Shown one piece after another: positions 1 through 9,808 of a DNA stretch of 64,000 bases. This stretch comes from Streptomyces vietnamensis (lineage in GTDB: Bacteria; Actinomycetota; Actinomycetes; Streptomycetales; Streptomycetaceae). The notes under the pieces were generated by a model, which was given only the letters and a program-made list of their open reading frames with translations, did not search any database and was not told the DNA's origin. The translations under genes and the position numbers were made by a program. Each line of letters opens with the position of its first letter. The first letter of the stretch is position 1. Location of the stretch: NCBI RefSeq assembly GCF_000830005.1, contig NZ_CP010407.1, positions 5,708,001 through 5,772,000 of the forward strand. The letters run 5' to 3'.

Positions 1-709
1 CGGGTTCCTGAACTTCACCCTCCGCCGCGACGCCGGCGGTGATCTCGTACGGGCGATCCGTGCCGCCGGATCCGCGTACGGGCACGGCACCGCCCTCGCC
101 GGGACCGTCGTCCGGTTCGGCGAGGTGACGGAGTCCCGTGCCGTCGTCGTCACCGATGTCGTTCTCCGGTTGCTGCGCACGCAAGGGGCCGATGCCGGGT
201 TCGGTGGGGACGAGCGGATCCACGTACGGCCCGCCCCGTACGCGCCCCACCTCCTCGGCGTCGACGCCGCCCGCTGGTCCCTCCTGCGCGCCGCGCCCCA
301 GGACCGGGCCCTCGACGGGGCGCCCCTCCTCGTCCAGCACGAGCGCAACTCCCTCTTCCGTGTCCGGTACGCCCACGCGCGGGTGCGCAGGCTGCTCGTC
401 AACGCGGCGCAGCTCGGCTTCAGCCCCTCGTACGAGACCGACCTCCACGCTCCCGAGCTTCTCGGCGTCCTCGGCGACCACCCCCTCGTCCTCCTCGCCG
501 CCGCCCGCCACCGCGCCCCCGACCGGGTCGCCCGGCACCTGGAAGCCACCGCCGACGCGCTGCTCGCGTTCCAGCACACCGTTCTGCCGCTCGGCGACGA
601 GAAACCCTCGGCCGCCCACCGTTCCCGGCTCGCGCTCGCCGAAGCCGCCGGGACGGTGCTCGCCGGTGGCCTCTCCCTGCTCGGCATCAGCGCACCCGAC
701 CAGATCTGA
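1..709 (+). CDS. nrtL: ArgS-related anticodon-binding protein NrtL (5-prime end missing)
   Basis: The window opens inside this gene; the reading frame is set by base 2 and ends at TGA 707-709, so about 235 residues are visible. The C-terminal part reads as a DALR-type anticodon-binding domain of the arginyl-tRNA synthetase kind: NSLFRVRYAHARVRR resembles the segment that follows the catalytic core in ArgRS. No HIGH or KMSKS motif is seen in the visible part. It lies 12 bp before lysA and probably shares its transcript. The name follows the Streptomyces family of ArgS-like proteins encoded before lysA; a true argS would normally lie further upstream. Its biochemical role is not established by the sequence. 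Confidence 0.75.
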   Translation, partial: GFLNFTLRRDAGGDLVRAIRAAGSAYGHGTALAGTVVRFGEVTESRAVVVTDVVLRLLRTQGADAGFGGDERIHVRPAPYAPHLLGVDAARWSLLRAAPQDRALDGAPLLVQHERNSLFRVRYAHARVRRLLVNAAQLGFSPSYETDLHAPELLGVLGDHPLVLLAAARHRAPDRVARHLEATADALLAFQHTVLPLGDEKPSAAHRSRLALAEAAGTVLAGGLSLLGISAPDQI

Positions 710-721
710 AAGACGCAGACC

Positions 722-2113
722 ATGAGCCGTTCCGCCCACCCCGCCGGGCCCCGCCACGCCGATGTTCTTCCCGAGGGGCACTACTCCGCTCCGCCCGCCG
801 ACCTCAACACCCTCGATCCGAAGGTGTGGGCCCGGACCGTCGGGCGCGACGAGCGCGGGGTCGTCACCGTCGGCGGTCTCGGTGTCGACGCCCTCGCCGA
901 GGAGTTCGGCACGCCCGCCTACTTCCTCGACGAGACCGACTTCCGCGCGCGCTGCCGCGCCTGGGCCGAGGCCTTCGGCAAGGACGCCGACGTCTTCTAC
1001 GCCGGCAAGGCCTTCCTCTCACGGGCCGTCGTGCGGTGGCTCAAGGAGGAGGGGCTCAATCTCGATGTCTGCTCCGGAGGGGAGCTGAGCACCGCGCTCT
1101 CCGCCGGGATGCCCGCCGAGCGCATCGCCTTCCACGGGAACAACAAGAGCGAAGAAGAGATTCGTCGGGCCGTCGAGGTCGGGGTCGGGCGGATCGTGCT
1201 CGACTCCTTCCAGGAGATCGTCCGGGTCGCCCACATCGCCCAGTCCCTCGGCAAGCGGCAGCGCGTGCAGATCCGGGTGACCGTCGGCGTCGAGGCCCAC
1301 ACGCACGAGTTCATCGCCACCGCCCACGAGGACCAGAAGTTCGGCATCGCCCTCGCCGGCGGGCAGGCCGCCGAGGCCGTGCGGCGGGCGCTCAAGCTCG
1401 ACGGGCTCGAGCTCATCGGCATCCACTCCCACATCGGGTCGCAGATCTTCGACATGGCCGGGTTCGAGGTGTCCGCCCGGCGCGTCGTCCAGCTGCTCGC
1501 CGAGGTGCGCGACGAGCACGGGGTCGAGCTGCCCGAGATCGATCTCGGGGGTGGGCTCGGCATCGCGTACACCTCCGAGGACGACCCCCGCGAGCCGCAC
1601 GAGATCGCCAAGGCCCTGAGTGAGATCGTGACGAGGGAGTGCGAGGCCGCCGGGCTGCGGACCCCTCGTATCTCCGTCGAGCCCGGGCGCGCCATCGTCG
1701 GCCCCACCGCCTTCACCCTCTACCGCGTCGGCACCGTCAAGCCCCTCGAAGGGCTGCGGACGTACGTGAGCGTCGACGGCGGCATGTCGGACAACATCCG
1801 CACCGCCCTCTACGACGCCGAGTACAGCGTCAGCCTCGTCTCGCGGACCAGCGAGGCCGAGCCGATGCTCTCCCGCGTCGTCGGCAAGCACTGCGAGAGC
1901 GGCGACATCGTCGTACGGGACGCCTTCCTGCCCTCGGACCTGGCGCCCGGCGACCTCATCGCCGTGCCGGCCACCGGCGCGTACTGCCGCTCCATGGCCA
2001 GCAACTACAACCACGCGCTCCGGCCGCCCGTCGTCGCCGTCCGCGACGGCGAGGCGCGGGTCATCGTCCGGCGCGAGACGGAGGAAGATCTCCTGCGTCT
2101 CGACGTCGGATGA
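722..2113 (+). CDS. lysA: Diaminopimelate decarboxylase
   Basis: Final step of lysine biosynthesis: PLP-dependent decarboxylation of meso-diaminopimelate to L-lysine in the cytoplasm. The 463-residue protein is an alanine-racemase-fold type III PLP enzyme. The Schiff-base lysine is Lys96 in [13 protein letters not shown] and the glycine-rich GGGLG loop bind cofactor phosphate, and Cys391 in CESGD is the active-site Cys contributed across the dimer. The N-terminus has about 30 extra residues, usual for actinomycete LysA. ATG 722 lies 12 bp after nrtL, and an 11-bp stem terminator follows the gene, so nrtL-lysA looks like a unit separate from hom. Confidence 0.97.
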   Translation: MSRSAHPAGPRHADVLPEGHYSAPPADLNTLDPKVWARTVGRDERGVVTVGGLGVDALAEEFGTPAYFLDETDFRARCRAWAEAFGKDADVFYAGKAFLSRAVVRWLKEEGLNLDVCSGGELSTALSAGMPAERIAFHGNNKSEEEIRRAVEVGVGRIVLDSFQEIVRVAHIAQSLGKRQRVQIRVTVGVEAHTHEFIATAHEDQKFGIALAGGQAAEAVRRALKLDGLELIGIHSHIGSQIFDMAGFEVSARRVVQLLAEVRDEHGVELPEIDLGGGLGIAYTSEDDPREPHEIAKALSEIVTRECEAAGLRTPRISVEPGRAIVGPTAFTLYRVGTVKPLEGLRTYVSVDGGMSDNIRTALYDAEYSVSLVSRTSEAEPMLSRVVGKHCESGDIVVRDAFLPSDLAPGDLIAVPATGAYCRSMASNYNHALRPPVVAVRDGEARVIVRRETEEDLLRLDVG

Positions 2114-2136
2114 TGAAATAGTCGAGTGATGAAATA
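2105..2136 (+). repeat. 16-bp tandem duplication across the lysA stop codon
   Basis: Two adjacent 16-bp units, 2105-2120 and 2121-2136, match at 14 positions. The first unit contains the lysA stop TGA (2111-2113) and the second repeats it. One of several duplications of stop regions in this window. Confidence 0.85.
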
Positions 2137-2149
2137 GATGTCTCAAAAT

Positions 2150-2178
2150 CCGGACGAGGGGCGGAATCCCTCGTCCGG
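2150..2178 (+). terminator. lysA terminator hairpin
   Basis: Perfect 11-bp inverted repeat CCGGACGAGGG / CCCTCGTCCGG with a 7-nt loop, 37 bp after the lysA stop. There is no U-tract, as is common in Streptomyces. Confidence 0.8.
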
Positions 2179-2195
2179 TGAGTGAGACTGGTTCT

Positions 2196-2227
2196 CCGTA
2201 GAGATACGCAACCGTAGAGATACGAAG
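2196..2227 (+). repeat. 16-bp direct repeat upstream of hom
   Basis: CCGTAGAGATACG occurs at 2196-2208 and again at 2212-2224, a 16-bp period just before hom. It could be a regulator half-site pair or a simple tandem duplication; a 16-bp period also occurs after lysA, with different sequence. Confidence 0.7.
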
Positions 2228-2248
2228 CAGTACGAGAAACGAGGTCGG

Positions 2249-3541
2249 ATGATGCGTACGCGTCCGCTGAAGGTGGCGCTGCTGGGCTGTGGAGTGGTCG
2301 GCTCAGAGGTGGCGCGCATCATGACGACGCACGCCGACGACCTCGCCGCGCGCATCGGCGCGCCGGTCGAGCTCGCCGGCGTCGCCGTCCGCCGGCCCGA
2401 CAAGGTCCGCGCGGGCATCCCCGCCGAGCTGCTCACCACCGACGCGACCGCCCTCGTCAAACGCGGGGACATCGACGTCGTCGTCGAGGTCATCGGCGGC
2501 ATCGAGCCGGCCCGCACCCTCATCACCACCGCCTTCGAGCACGGCGCCTCCGTCGTCTCGGCGAACAAGGCGCTGCTCGCCCAGGACGGCGCGAGCCTCT
2601 ACGCCGCCGCCGAGCAGCACGGGCAGGACCTGTACTACGAGGCCGCCGTCGCCGGCGCCATCCCCCTCATCCGGCCGCTGCGCGAGTCCCTCGCCGGCGA
2701 CAAGATCAACCGGGTGATGGGCATCGTCAACGGCACCACCAACTTCATCCTCGACAAGATGGACACCTCGGGGGCCGGGTACTCCGAGGCCCTCGACGAG
2801 GCCACCGCGCTCGGGTACGCCGAGGCCGACCCCACCGCCGACGTCGAGGCCTTCGACGCCGCCGCCAAGGCCGCCATCCTCGCCGGGATCGCCTTCCACA
2901 CGCGCGTGCGCCTCGACGACGTCTACCGCGAGGGCATGACCGAGGTCACCGCCGCGGACTTCGCCTCCGCGAAGCAGATGGGCTGCACCATCAAGCTGCT
3001 CGCGATCTGCGAGCGGGCCGCCGACGGCGAGTCCGTCACCGCGCGCGTGCATCCCGCGATGATCCCGCTCAGCCACCCCCTGGCCTCCGTCCGCGAGGCG
3101 TACAACGCGGTCTTCGTCGAGGCGGAGGCCGCCGGGCGGCTCATGTTCTACGGCCCCGGGGCGGGCGGCTCGCCGACCGCCTCGGCCGTGCTCGGCGACA
3201 TCGTCGCCGTCTGCCGCAACCGTCTCAACGAGGCGACGGGCCCCGGCGAGTCCGCGTACACCCAGCTGCCCGTGAGCCCCATGGGCGACGTGGTGACGCG
3301 GTACCACATCAGCCTCGACGTGGCCGACAAGCCGGGCGTCCTCGCCCAGGTCGCGACGGTCTTCGCCGAGCACGGCGTATCCATCGATACGGTGCGCCAG
3401 CAGGGCAAGGACGGCGAGGCCTCCCTCGTCGTCGTCACCCACCGCGCGCCCGACGCCGCCCTCTCCGGGACCGTCGAGGCGCTGCGCAAGCTCGACACCG
3501 TGCGCGGTGTCGCCAGCATCATGCGTGTTGAAGGGGAGTAA
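2249..3541 (+). CDS. hom: Homoserine dehydrogenase
   Basis: NAD(P)H-dependent reduction of aspartate semialdehyde to homoserine, the branch point to threonine, methionine and isoleucine. 430 residues, normal for the monofunctional enzyme. A Rossmann fold opens with ALLGCGVVGSEV (residues 9-20), the substrate domain follows with the conserved VNGTTNFIL segment, and a C-terminal ACT domain begins near residue 350 (YHISLDVADKPGVLAQVA), the usual site of threonine feedback control. It is followed by thrC after 6 bp, so the two are cotranscribed. Two consecutive ATG codons allow either start. Confidence 0.96.
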   Translation: MMRTRPLKVALLGCGVVGSEVARIMTTHADDLAARIGAPVELAGVAVRRPDKVRAGIPAELLTTDATALVKRGDIDVVVEVIGGIEPARTLITTAFEHGASVVSANKALLAQDGASLYAAAEQHGQDLYYEAAVAGAIPLIRPLRESLAGDKINRVMGIVNGTTNFILDKMDTSGAGYSEALDEATALGYAEADPTADVEAFDAAAKAAILAGIAFHTRVRLDDVYREGMTEVTAADFASAKQMGCTIKLLAICERAADGESVTARVHPAMIPLSHPLASVREAYNAVFVEAEAAGRLMFYGPGAGGSPTASAVLGDIVAVCRNRLNEATGPGESAYTQLPVSPMGDVVTRYHISLDVADKPGVLAQVATVFAEHGVSIDTVRQQGKDGEASLVVVTHRAPDAALSGTVEALRKLDTVRGVASIMRVEGE

Positions 3542-3547
3542 GGACCC

Positions 3548-4618
3548 ATGACCCACAAGGGCACCCACCAGTGGCGCGGCATCATCGAGGAGTACCGGGA
3601 CCGCCTTCCGGTCACGGACACGACGCCGGTCGTCACGCTCCGTGAGGGCGGCACGCCGCTCGTCCCCGCTCAGGTCCTCTCCGAGCGCACGGGCTGCGAG
3701 GTGCACCTCAAGGTCGAGGGCGCCAACCCCACCGGCTCCTTCAAGGACCGGGGCATGACCATGGCCATCTCGAAGGCCAAGGAGGAGGGTGCGCAGGCCG
3801 TCATCTGCGCGTCCACCGGCAACACCTCGGCGTCCGCCGCCGCCTACGCGGTCCGCGCCGGGATGGTCTCCGCCGTCCTCGTGCCGCAGGGCAAGATCGC
3901 GCTCGGCAAGATGGGCCAGGCCCTCGTGCACGGCGCGAAGATCCTCCAGGTCGACGGCAACTTCGACGACTGCCTGACCCTGGCCCGTGGCCTCTCCGAG
4001 AACTACCCGGTGGCGCTGGTCAATTCGGTCAACCCGGTCCGCATCGAGGGCCAGAAGACCGCCGCGTTCGAGATCGTGGACATGCTGGGCGACGCCCCCG
4101 ACATCCACGTCCTGCCCGTCGGCAACGCCGGCAACATCACGGCGTACTGGAAGGGGTACCGCGAGTACGCCACCGACGGCCTCGCCACCCACCGCCCGCG
4201 CATGTGGGGCTTCCAGGCCTCCGGCTCCGCCCCGCTCGTGCGCGGCGAGGTCGTCAAGGACCCGTCGACGATCGCCACCGCGATCCGCATCGGCAACCCG
4301 GCCTCGTGGGACTACGCGATCGCCGCGCGCGACGAGTCGGGCGGCTTCATCGACGAGGTGACGGACCGTGAGATCCTGCAGGCCTACCGCCTGTTGGCCG
4401 CTCAGGAGGGCGTCTTCGTCGAGCCCGCCTCGGCCGCCTCGGTCGCCGGCCTCCTGAAGGCCGCCGCGCAGGGCAAGGTCGACCCCGGCCAGCGGATCGT
4501 CTGCACCGTCACCGGCAACGGCCTCAAGGACCCCGACTGGGCCGTCGCCGGCGCGCCGCAGCCGGTCACCGTCCCGGTCGACGCCGCGGCCGCCGCCGAG
4601 CGCCTCGGTCTGGCCTGA
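3548..4618 (+). CDS. thrC: Threonine synthase
   Basis: Converts O-phosphohomoserine to L-threonine with PLP. The 356 residues match the short bacterial/archaeal ThrC class. The cofactor lysine is Lys66 in PTGSFKDRG, and the phosphate-binding loop is PVGNAGN. It sits 6 bp after hom with a purine-rich site (aggggagtaagga) before the ATG. Unusually for a threonine operon, thrB does not follow directly: 342 bp with stop-region repeats and two hairpins separate them, so thrB may have its own promoter. Confidence 0.96.
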   Translation: MTHKGTHQWRGIIEEYRDRLPVTDTTPVVTLREGGTPLVPAQVLSERTGCEVHLKVEGANPTGSFKDRGMTMAISKAKEEGAQAVICASTGNTSASAAAYAVRAGMVSAVLVPQGKIALGKMGQALVHGAKILQVDGNFDDCLTLARGLSENYPVALVNSVNPVRIEGQKTAAFEIVDMLGDAPDIHVLPVGNAGNITAYWKGYREYATDGLATHRPRMWGFQASGSAPLVRGEVVKDPSTIATAIRIGNPASWDYAIAARDESGGFIDEVTDREILQAYRLLAAQEGVFVEPASAASVAGLLKAAAQGKVDPGQRIVCTVTGNGLKDPDWAVAGAPQPVTVPVDAAAAAERLGLA

Positions 4619-4679
4619 AAGCAGAACCTGGCCTGAAGGCAGAACCTGGCCTGAAACGGGCCCTGGCCTGAAAACAGGC
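4610..4679 (+). repeat. Four-fold tandem repeat spanning the thrC stop
   Basis: CTGGCCTGAA recurs at 4610, 4628, 4646 and 4663, periods 18, 18 and 17. The first copy is the end of thrC with its stop (4616-4618), so Leu-Ala-stop is displayed four times in a row. The first two 18-bp units differ at a single base. Confidence 0.9.
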
Positions 4680-4689
4680 AAGGCCCGCC

Positions 4690-4722
4690 GGTTCCTGATC
4701 GGGTGAAACCCGATCAGGAACC
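4690..4722 (+). terminator. thrC terminator hairpin
   Basis: Perfect 14-bp inverted repeat GGTTCCTGATCGGG / CCCGATCAGGAACC with loop TGAAA, directly after the post-thrC repeats. Confidence 0.85.
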
Positions 4723-4723
4723 T

Positions 4724-4781
4724 ACATAGGCGCACAGGATGGCTCGCGACACGCATCGTGCGCCTCCTGTGCGCCCTATGT
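4724..4781 (+). terminator. Second hairpin between thrC and thrB
   Basis: Arms 4724-4739 and 4765-4781 pair over 16 bp with one bulged base (ACATAGG-CGCACAGGA against TCCTGTGCG-C-CCTATGT). The 25-nt loop contains a nested CACG-CAT-CGTG helix. It may be a second terminator or part of thrB leader control; no leader peptide rich in Thr or Ile codons is evident. Confidence 0.55.
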
Positions 4782-4802
4782 CGCCACAGAACCTTCCTTC
4801 GA

Positions 4803-4808
4803 TAGGCT
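4803..4808 (+). promoter_or_regulatory. Possible -10 element for thrB
   Basis: TAGGCT fits the Streptomyces TANNNT pattern, about 150 bp before the chosen thrB start, but no good -35 hexamer lies 16-19 bp upstream. Weak support. Confidence 0.3.
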
Positions 4809-4960
4809 GTACCGAACCCGCCCCGACGCATATGCGCGGTGTCGTTGCCGTTGTCGCCGCCGCGGCCGAAACGGCCCCCGGGCCCGGGTCCCCGAGTACT
4901 TCTCTTGCAATACCCGTTGTCCGAAACACCGTTTTCGCAATCAAGGAGAGTCAACGAGCG

Positions 4961-5878
4961 ATGGCCGGTCCAGCGTTCCGCGCCGCCGCCGTACGGGTGC
5001 GCGTCCCCGCCACCAGCGCCAACCTCGGCCCGGGCTTCGATGCCTTCGGCCTGTCGCTGGGGCTCTACGACGACGTCGTCGTCCGGGTCGCCGACTCCGG
5101 GCTGCACGTCGACATCGCCGGTGAGGGCGCCGAGACGCTCCCGCGCGACGAGAGGCACCTGCTCGTACGCTCCCTGCGCACGGCCTTCGACCTGCTCGGC
5201 GGACAGCCGCGCGGCCTCGAGGTCGTCTGCGCCAACCGCATCCCGCACGGCCGCGGCCTCGGCTCCTCCTCCGCCGCCATCTGCGCCGGCATCGTGGCCG
5301 CCCGCGCCGTGACCATAGGCGGGGACGCCAAGCTCGACGAGGCCGCCCTCCTGGAGCTGGCCACCGAGATCGAGGGCCACCCCGACAACGTCGCCGCCTG
5401 TCTGCTCGGCGGATTCACGCTCGCCTGGACCGAGTCCGGTGCCGCCAAGGCGATCAGGATGGATCCTTCGGATTCCATCGTTCCGGTGGTTTTCGTCCCC
5501 GGAAAGCCCGTACTGACCGAGACCGCCCGCGGACTCCTGCCGCGCACCGTCCCGCACGTGGACGCCGCCGCCAACGCCGGGCGCGCCGCCCTCCTCGTCG
5601 AGGCACTGACCCGCCGCCCCGAGCTGCTGCTCGCGGCCACCGAGGACCGGCTGCACCAGGAGTACCGGGCCCCCGCGATGCCGGAGAGCATCGCCCTGGT
5701 GAACCGGCTGCGCGCGGACGGCGTCCCCGCGGTCATCTCCGGCGCGGGCCCCACGGTCCTCGCGCTGGCCGAACACGGGACGGCCGACAAGGTCGCCCGC
5801 CTCGCGGGCGAGGGCTGGGCCGCGAACCGGCTCGACCTCGACGCGTCCGGAGCGAGTGTCCTGCCGCTGGCGCCCTAG
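4961..5878 (+). CDS. thrB: Homoserine kinase
   Basis: ATP-dependent phosphorylation of homoserine to O-phosphohomoserine, the ThrC substrate. 305 residues with the GHMP-kinase motif PHGRGLGSSSAAICAG as phosphate loop, the N-terminal VRVPATSANLGPGFD signature and a C-terminal GAGPTVLAL motif. An in-frame extension to 4739 is open, but ATG 4961 carries the ribosome site aaggagag at 4942-4949 and places the family N-terminus correctly. It is separated from thrC by terminator-like hairpins, so its expression may be partly independent. Confidence 0.95.
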   Translation: MAGPAFRAAAVRVRVPATSANLGPGFDAFGLSLGLYDDVVVRVADSGLHVDIAGEGAETLPRDERHLLVRSLRTAFDLLGGQPRGLEVVCANRIPHGRGLGSSSAAICAGIVAARAVTIGGDAKLDEAALLELATEIEGHPDNVAACLLGGFTLAWTESGAAKAIRMDPSDSIVPVVFVPGKPVLTETARGLLPRTVPHVDAAANAGRAALLVEALTRRPELLLAATEDRLHQEYRAPAMPESIALVNRLRADGVPAVISGAGPTVLALAEHGTADKVARLAGEGWAANRLDLDASGASVLPLAP

Positions 5879-6296
5879 GCGCGTGGCGGCCGGGGCGCCG
5901 GGCAGCGCCTCGGACAGGAGATTGCCGGTGAGGGAGAGGGGGAATGTTTGTTGGAGCCGGTAGTGTTAACCTCAAGTCTGCACCCGACCTCTTTGTGGAG
6001 CGGTGCGGAGTGTCCCCATCAGGGACCACCCATTCTTCCGGGAGCCTCCCCAACTGCCTGAGCAGCCTGCCTGAGCAGTTTCGAGCACGCTCCGGAACCG
6101 GCACGACACCCCTCGCTCTTCTTTCGAGCCGAGGGCCGAGCAGGGGGCGCTCGGGCCGGACCCACAGCACGTTCTCTCTCCGCCGTACCCGGCGGGACCA
6201 CCGCCCCGGACACGGTCCACGAACCAGGACCCTGCCGGACAGCACAACCGGTCGCCGAGCCAGATGGCCGACGTCCGCTCCAGGGAAGGACCCTTC
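5879..6296 (+). other. Long rho leader / intergenic region
   Basis: 418 bp with no gene I can confirm. An open frame from ATG 5944, preceded by the purine run gagaggggga, runs to TGA 6298-6300 and overlaps the rho GTG start as GTGA. Its third-position G+C is near 70 percent against over 90 percent for neighbouring genes, so a normal protein gene is unlikely. A long leader fits the known autogenous control of rho in other bacteria. No clear promoter hexamers were found. Confidence 0.5.
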
Positions 6297-8330
6297 GTGA
6301 GCGACACCACCGATCTGATGGGCGTGACTGCCGACAGCAGTGTCGACACCGCCGCGCCCGCCGCAGGTGCCACCGGCACCGCACGGCGCCGCCGCTCCGG
6401 CACCGGCCTCGAGGGCATGGTCCTGGCCGAGCTGCAGCAGGTCGCGTCCGGCCTCGGCATCAGGGGCACCGCGCGGATGCGCAAGAGCCAGCTGATCGAG
6501 GTCATCAAGGAGGCGCAGGCCGGAGGCTCCGCCGCCCCCGCCAAGACCGCCGACGCCGCCGACACCAAGCCGAAGCGCCGCGCCACCTCCAAGGCCCGCA
6601 CGGGCGAGACCGCCGAGGCCGCCGCGCCCAAGGCGGAGAAGGCCGAGAAGGCCGTCGCCCAGCAGCAGATCGACATCCCGGGCCAGCCGGCCGCCGACGA
6701 CGCCCCGGCCGGTGAGCGCCGCCGTCGTCGTGCCACAGCCCCCGCCGGTTCCCCGGAGGTCGAGGCCAAGGCCGAGGCCGCCCAGGTCGTCAAGACCGAG
6801 GCCCGTACCGAGACCCGCGAGGTCAAGGCCGAGCCGCAGGCCGACGCCAAGGCCGAGGCCGCCGTCGACGGCGCCGAGGGCCGTGGCCGCCGTGACCGCG
6901 GCGAGCGGGGCGAGCGCGGGGAGCGCGGCGACCGCCGTGACCGCCGTGACCGTCAGCGCGACCGCAAGGGCGACGAGCAGCAGCAGGGCGGTGGCCAGGG
7001 CGGCCAGCGCCAGCGCCAGGGTGGCCAGGGCCAGGGCGGCCAGGGCCAGCAGGGTGGCCAGCAGGCCGGCCCGCAGGACGAGGACGACTTCGAGGGCGGC
7101 CGTCGTGGCCGTCGCGGCCGCTACCGCGACCGCCGTGGCCGTCGTGGCCGTGACGACTTCCAGGCCGGCGAGCCGCAGGTCGCCGACGACGACGTCCTGA
7201 TCCCCGTCGCGGGCATCCTGGACATCCTCGACAACTACGCGTTCATCCGGACCTCCGGCTACCTGCCCGGCCCGAACGACGTGTACGTCTCCCTCGCTCA
7301 GGTCCGCAAGAACGGCCTGCGCAAGGGTGACCACGTCACCGGCGCCGTGCGTCAGCCGAAGGAGGGCGAGCGCCGCGAGAAGTTCAACGCGCTGGTCCGC
7401 CTGGACTCCGCGAACGGCATGGCCGCCGACTCCGGCCGCGGCCGCCCGGAGTTCAACAAGCTGACCCCGCTCTACCCGCAGGACCGCCTCCGCCTGGAGA
7501 CGGACCCGGGCGTGCTCACCACCCGCATCATCGACCTCGTCTCGCCCATCGGTAAGGGCCAGCGCGGTCTGATCGTGGCCCCGCCGAAGACCGGCAAGAC
7601 CATGATCATGCAGGCGATCGCCAACGCGATCACGCACAACAACCCCGAGTGCCACCTGATGGTCGTCCTGGTCGACGAGCGTCCGGAAGAGGTCACCGAC
7701 ATGCAGCGGTCGGTCAAGGGCGAGGTCATCTCCTCGACCTTCGACCGCCCGGCCGAGGACCACACCACCGTCGCCGAGCTGGCCATCGAGCGCGCCAAGC
7801 GCCTCGTGGAGCTGGGTCATGACGTGGTCGTCCTGCTCGACTCGATCACCCGCCTGGGCCGCGCGTACAACCTCGCGGCGCCCGCCTCCGGCCGCATCCT
7901 GTCCGGTGGTGTCGACTCGACCGCGCTCTACCCGCCGAAGCGCTTCTTCGGTGCCGCGCGCAACATCGAGGACGGCGGCTCGCTGACCATCCTGGCCACC
8001 GCGCTGGTCGACACCGGCTCGCGGATGGACGAGGTGATCTTCGAGGAGTTCAAGGGCACCGGCAACATGGAGCTCAAGCTCGACCGGAAGCTCGCCGACA
8101 AGCGCATCTTCCCGGCCGTCGACGTCGACGCCTCGGGCACGCGCAAGGAGGAGATCCTCCTCGGCAGCGACGAGCTCTCCATCACCTGGAAGCTGCGTCG
8201 CGTGCTCCACGCGCTCGACCAGCAGCAGGCGATCGAGCTGCTGCTCGACAAGATGAAGCAGACGAAGTCGAACGGCGAGTTCCTGCTCCAGATCCAGAAG
8301 ACCACCCCTGGAGCCGGCAACAACGACTGA
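6297..8330 (+). CDS. rho: Transcription termination factor Rho
   Basis: Hexameric RNA helicase-ATPase that ends transcription. 677 residues, far longer than the E. coli protein (about 420), because a disordered insert of about 200 residues lies between the Rho_N helical domain (about residues 35-70) and the cold-shock RNA-binding domain (from about 300). The insert is Lys/Ala/Glu-rich, then an RGER/DRRDR tract, then Gln-Gly repeats, then [11 protein letters not shown]. The ATPase core has the P-loop APPKTGKT. The GTG start is preceded by agggaagga at 6282-6290; an in-frame ATG at 6264 lacks such a site. Confidence 0.96.
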   Translation: MSDTTDLMGVTADSSVDTAAPAAGATGTARRRRSGTGLEGMVLAELQQVASGLGIRGTARMRKSQLIEVIKEAQAGGSAAPAKTADAADTKPKRRATSKARTGETAEAAAPKAEKAEKAVAQQQIDIPGQPAADDAPAGERRRRRATAPAGSPEVEAKAEAAQVVKTEARTETREVKAEPQADAKAEAAVDGAEGRGRRDRGERGERGERGDRRDRRDRQRDRKGDEQQQGGGQGGQRQRQGGQGQGGQGQQGGQQAGPQDEDDFEGGRRGRRGRYRDRRGRRGRDDFQAGEPQVADDDVLIPVAGILDILDNYAFIRTSGYLPGPNDVYVSLAQVRKNGLRKGDHVTGAVRQPKEGERREKFNALVRLDSANGMAADSGRGRPEFNKLTPLYPQDRLRLETDPGVLTTRIIDLVSPIGKGQRGLIVAPPKTGKTMIMQAIANAITHNNPECHLMVVLVDERPEEVTDMQRSVKGEVISSTFDRPAEDHTTVAELAIERAKRLVELGHDVVVLLDSITRLGRAYNLAAPASGRILSGGVDSTALYPPKRFFGAARNIEDGGSLTILATALVDTGSRMDEVIFEEFKGTGNMELKLDRKLADKRIFPAVDVDASGTRKEEILLGSDELSITWKLRRVLHALDQQQAIELLLDKMKQTKSNGEFLLQIQKTTPGAGNND

Positions 8331-8344
8331 CGCGGACTGACGCG
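8325..8344 (+). repeat. 10-bp tandem duplication over the rho stop
   Basis: GACTGACGCG is repeated perfectly at 8325-8334 and 8335-8344; the first copy contains the rho stop TGA (8328-8330). Confidence 0.8.
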
Positions 8345-8410
8345 AGAGCCGCGTCACACGACGAGAGCCGGGCTCCGATTCCGTAACCCCGTCGTGACCT
8401 GCGTAAACCA

Positions 8411-8443
8411 CTGCGCCCACCGTGTTCCGCACGGTGGGCGCAG
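8411..8443 (+). terminator. rho terminator hairpin
   Basis: Perfect 14-bp stem CTGCGCCCACCGTG / CACGGTGGGCGCAG with a 5-nt loop, followed by tgctgtttcc. It separates rho from the LCP gene. Confidence 0.85.
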
Positions 8444-8546
8444 TGCTGTTTCCGGGCGAAGCTCACCCAAACCTCACAGGCCCGCATGCAACCCTTTCGG
8501 ATGCTTCGCCGTCACAGAAGGTGAATCCTAGGGCTGAGGGAAGACG

Positions 8547-9641
8547 ATGACCGAGCAGAGCAAGACCGGCCGCGCACGCGGCGGGGGCAGCGGCCGGCGC
8601 CGCAAGCAGCCCGCCAAGCGGCGCACGGCGCCGATCCTCATATCGGGGGCCGCCGCGGTCCTCGTCCTCGGCGGCGCCGGACTCGGCTACGTCTACTTCA
8701 AGCTCGACGGCAACCTCAAGGGCGTCGACATCAACGCCCAGCTCGGCAAGGAGCGCCCCGAGAACGTCGACAACGGCTCCCTCGACGTCCTCGTCCTCGG
8801 CTCCGACTCCCGCTCCGGCGACAACGGCGCCTACGGCAAGGACGAGGGCGGCGCCCGCTCCGACACCGCGATGGTCGTGCACGTCTACGAGGGCCACAAG
8901 AAGGCGAGCGTGGTCTCCATACCCCGCGACACCCTCATCGACCGGCCCTCCTGCACCGACGCGAAGGGGACCGCCGTCCCCGGCGAGCGGCGGGCCATGT
9001 TCAACACCGCCTACGAGGTCGGCGGCCCCGCCTGCGCCGTCAAGACCGTCGAGTCCATGTCCGGCATCCGCATGGACCACTACATCGAGGTCGACTTCAC
9101 CGGCTTCAAGAAGCTCATCGACGAGCTCGGCGGCGTCGAGATCACCACCACGCAGGCCATCAAGGACGGCAAGAGCCACCTCGACCTCGCACCGGGCACG
9201 CACACCCTCGACGGCGAGCAGTCCCTCGGCCTCGTCCGCACCCGCAAGAGCATCGGCGACGGCAGCGACCTCGGCCGCATTCAGCTCCAGCAGGCCTTCA
9301 TGAAGGCCTTCATCGAGCAGGTCAAGGGCGTCGGCGTGCTCACGAACCCGACGAAGCTGTACGGACTCGCCGACGCCGCCACCAAGGCCATCACGCCCGA
9401 CTCCGAGCTCGACTCGGTGCAGGAGCTGATGGGCTTCGCCAAGGGACTCTCCGGCATCGGCGCCCGGAACGTCCACATGGTCACCCTGCCCGTCGAGTAC
9501 GACCCCCGGGACCCCAACCGCGTCGTCCCCCTCGAAGCCAAGGCCGCACAGGTCTGGAAGGCCCTCAAGGGCGACCTGCCGATCCCCGCGTCGGCCACGA
9601 AGGACACCGCCACCGGCAAGGCCGACGGCCTCGTGCGGTGA
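8547..9641 (+). CDS. LytR-CpsA-Psr (LCP) family cell wall glycopolymer ligase
   Basis: LCP enzymes transfer undecaprenyl-linked glycopolymers to peptidoglycan outside the membrane. 364 residues: an Arg/Lys-rich cytoplasmic start ([11 protein letters not shown]), one membrane segment at about 30-52, then the LCP domain with [25 protein letters not shown] and SIPRDT, carrying the conserved acidic and Arg residues of the pyrophosphate site. Start ATG 8547 follows gagggaag. The WecA/TagO-like gene at 15.1 kb could supply the lipid-linked intermediate, but this pairing is inference. Confidence 0.92.
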   Translation: MTEQSKTGRARGGGSGRRRKQPAKRRTAPILISGAAAVLVLGGAGLGYVYFKLDGNLKGVDINAQLGKERPENVDNGSLDVLVLGSDSRSGDNGAYGKDEGGARSDTAMVVHVYEGHKKASVVSIPRDTLIDRPSCTDAKGTAVPGERRAMFNTAYEVGGPACAVKTVESMSGIRMDHYIEVDFTGFKKLIDELGGVEITTTQAIKDGKSHLDLAPGTHTLDGEQSLGLVRTRKSIGDGSDLGRIQLQQAFMKAFIEQVKGVGVLTNPTKLYGLADAATKAITPDSELDSVQELMGFAKGLSGIGARNVHMVTLPVEYDPRDPNRVVPLEAKAAQVWKALKGDLPIPASATKDTATGKADGLVR

Positions 9642-9672
9642 CCGGCGGACGTCGTGGGGCGACCGGCGGACG
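9640..9672 (+). repeat. Partial tandem repeat after the LCP gene
   Basis: GACCGGCGGACG occurs at 9640-9651, overlapping the stop TGA 9639-9641, and again at 9661-9672, a 21-bp period. Confidence 0.65.
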
Positions 9673-9704
9673 AGCCCGGGAATACCTCCGGGCCGACCCC
9701 CGTT

Positions 9705-9733
9705 TTGGGAGATGCGGCCGGTCCTGGCAGACT
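9705..9733 (+). promoter_or_regulatory. Promoter of rpmE
   Basis: TTGGGA (9705-9710) and CAGACT (9728-9733) are separated by 17 bp, a good fit to the vegetative sigma factor (HrdB) pattern, 75 bp before the rpmE start. Confidence 0.6.
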
Positions 9734-9808
9734 GGTACGTCGGCCCCGGTTCACGCTGTCCGCAACCCGCGGCGGCGACCCGGAGCCCTCCCGAAACTAG
9801 GAGACACC

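Noticed and set aside
2303..5776. 1157-codon minus-strand frame over hom-thrC-thrB
   Set aside because: Spans three well-identified genes and their gaps; a typical high-GC antisense artefact.
5948..5979. Promoter in the rho leader
   Set aside because: TTGTTG, TTGGAG and TAGTGT are present but never at proper spacing.
5733..8432. 899-codon minus-strand frame across rho
   Set aside because: Shadow of rho and its leader; composition is low-complexity and it crosses the rho terminator.
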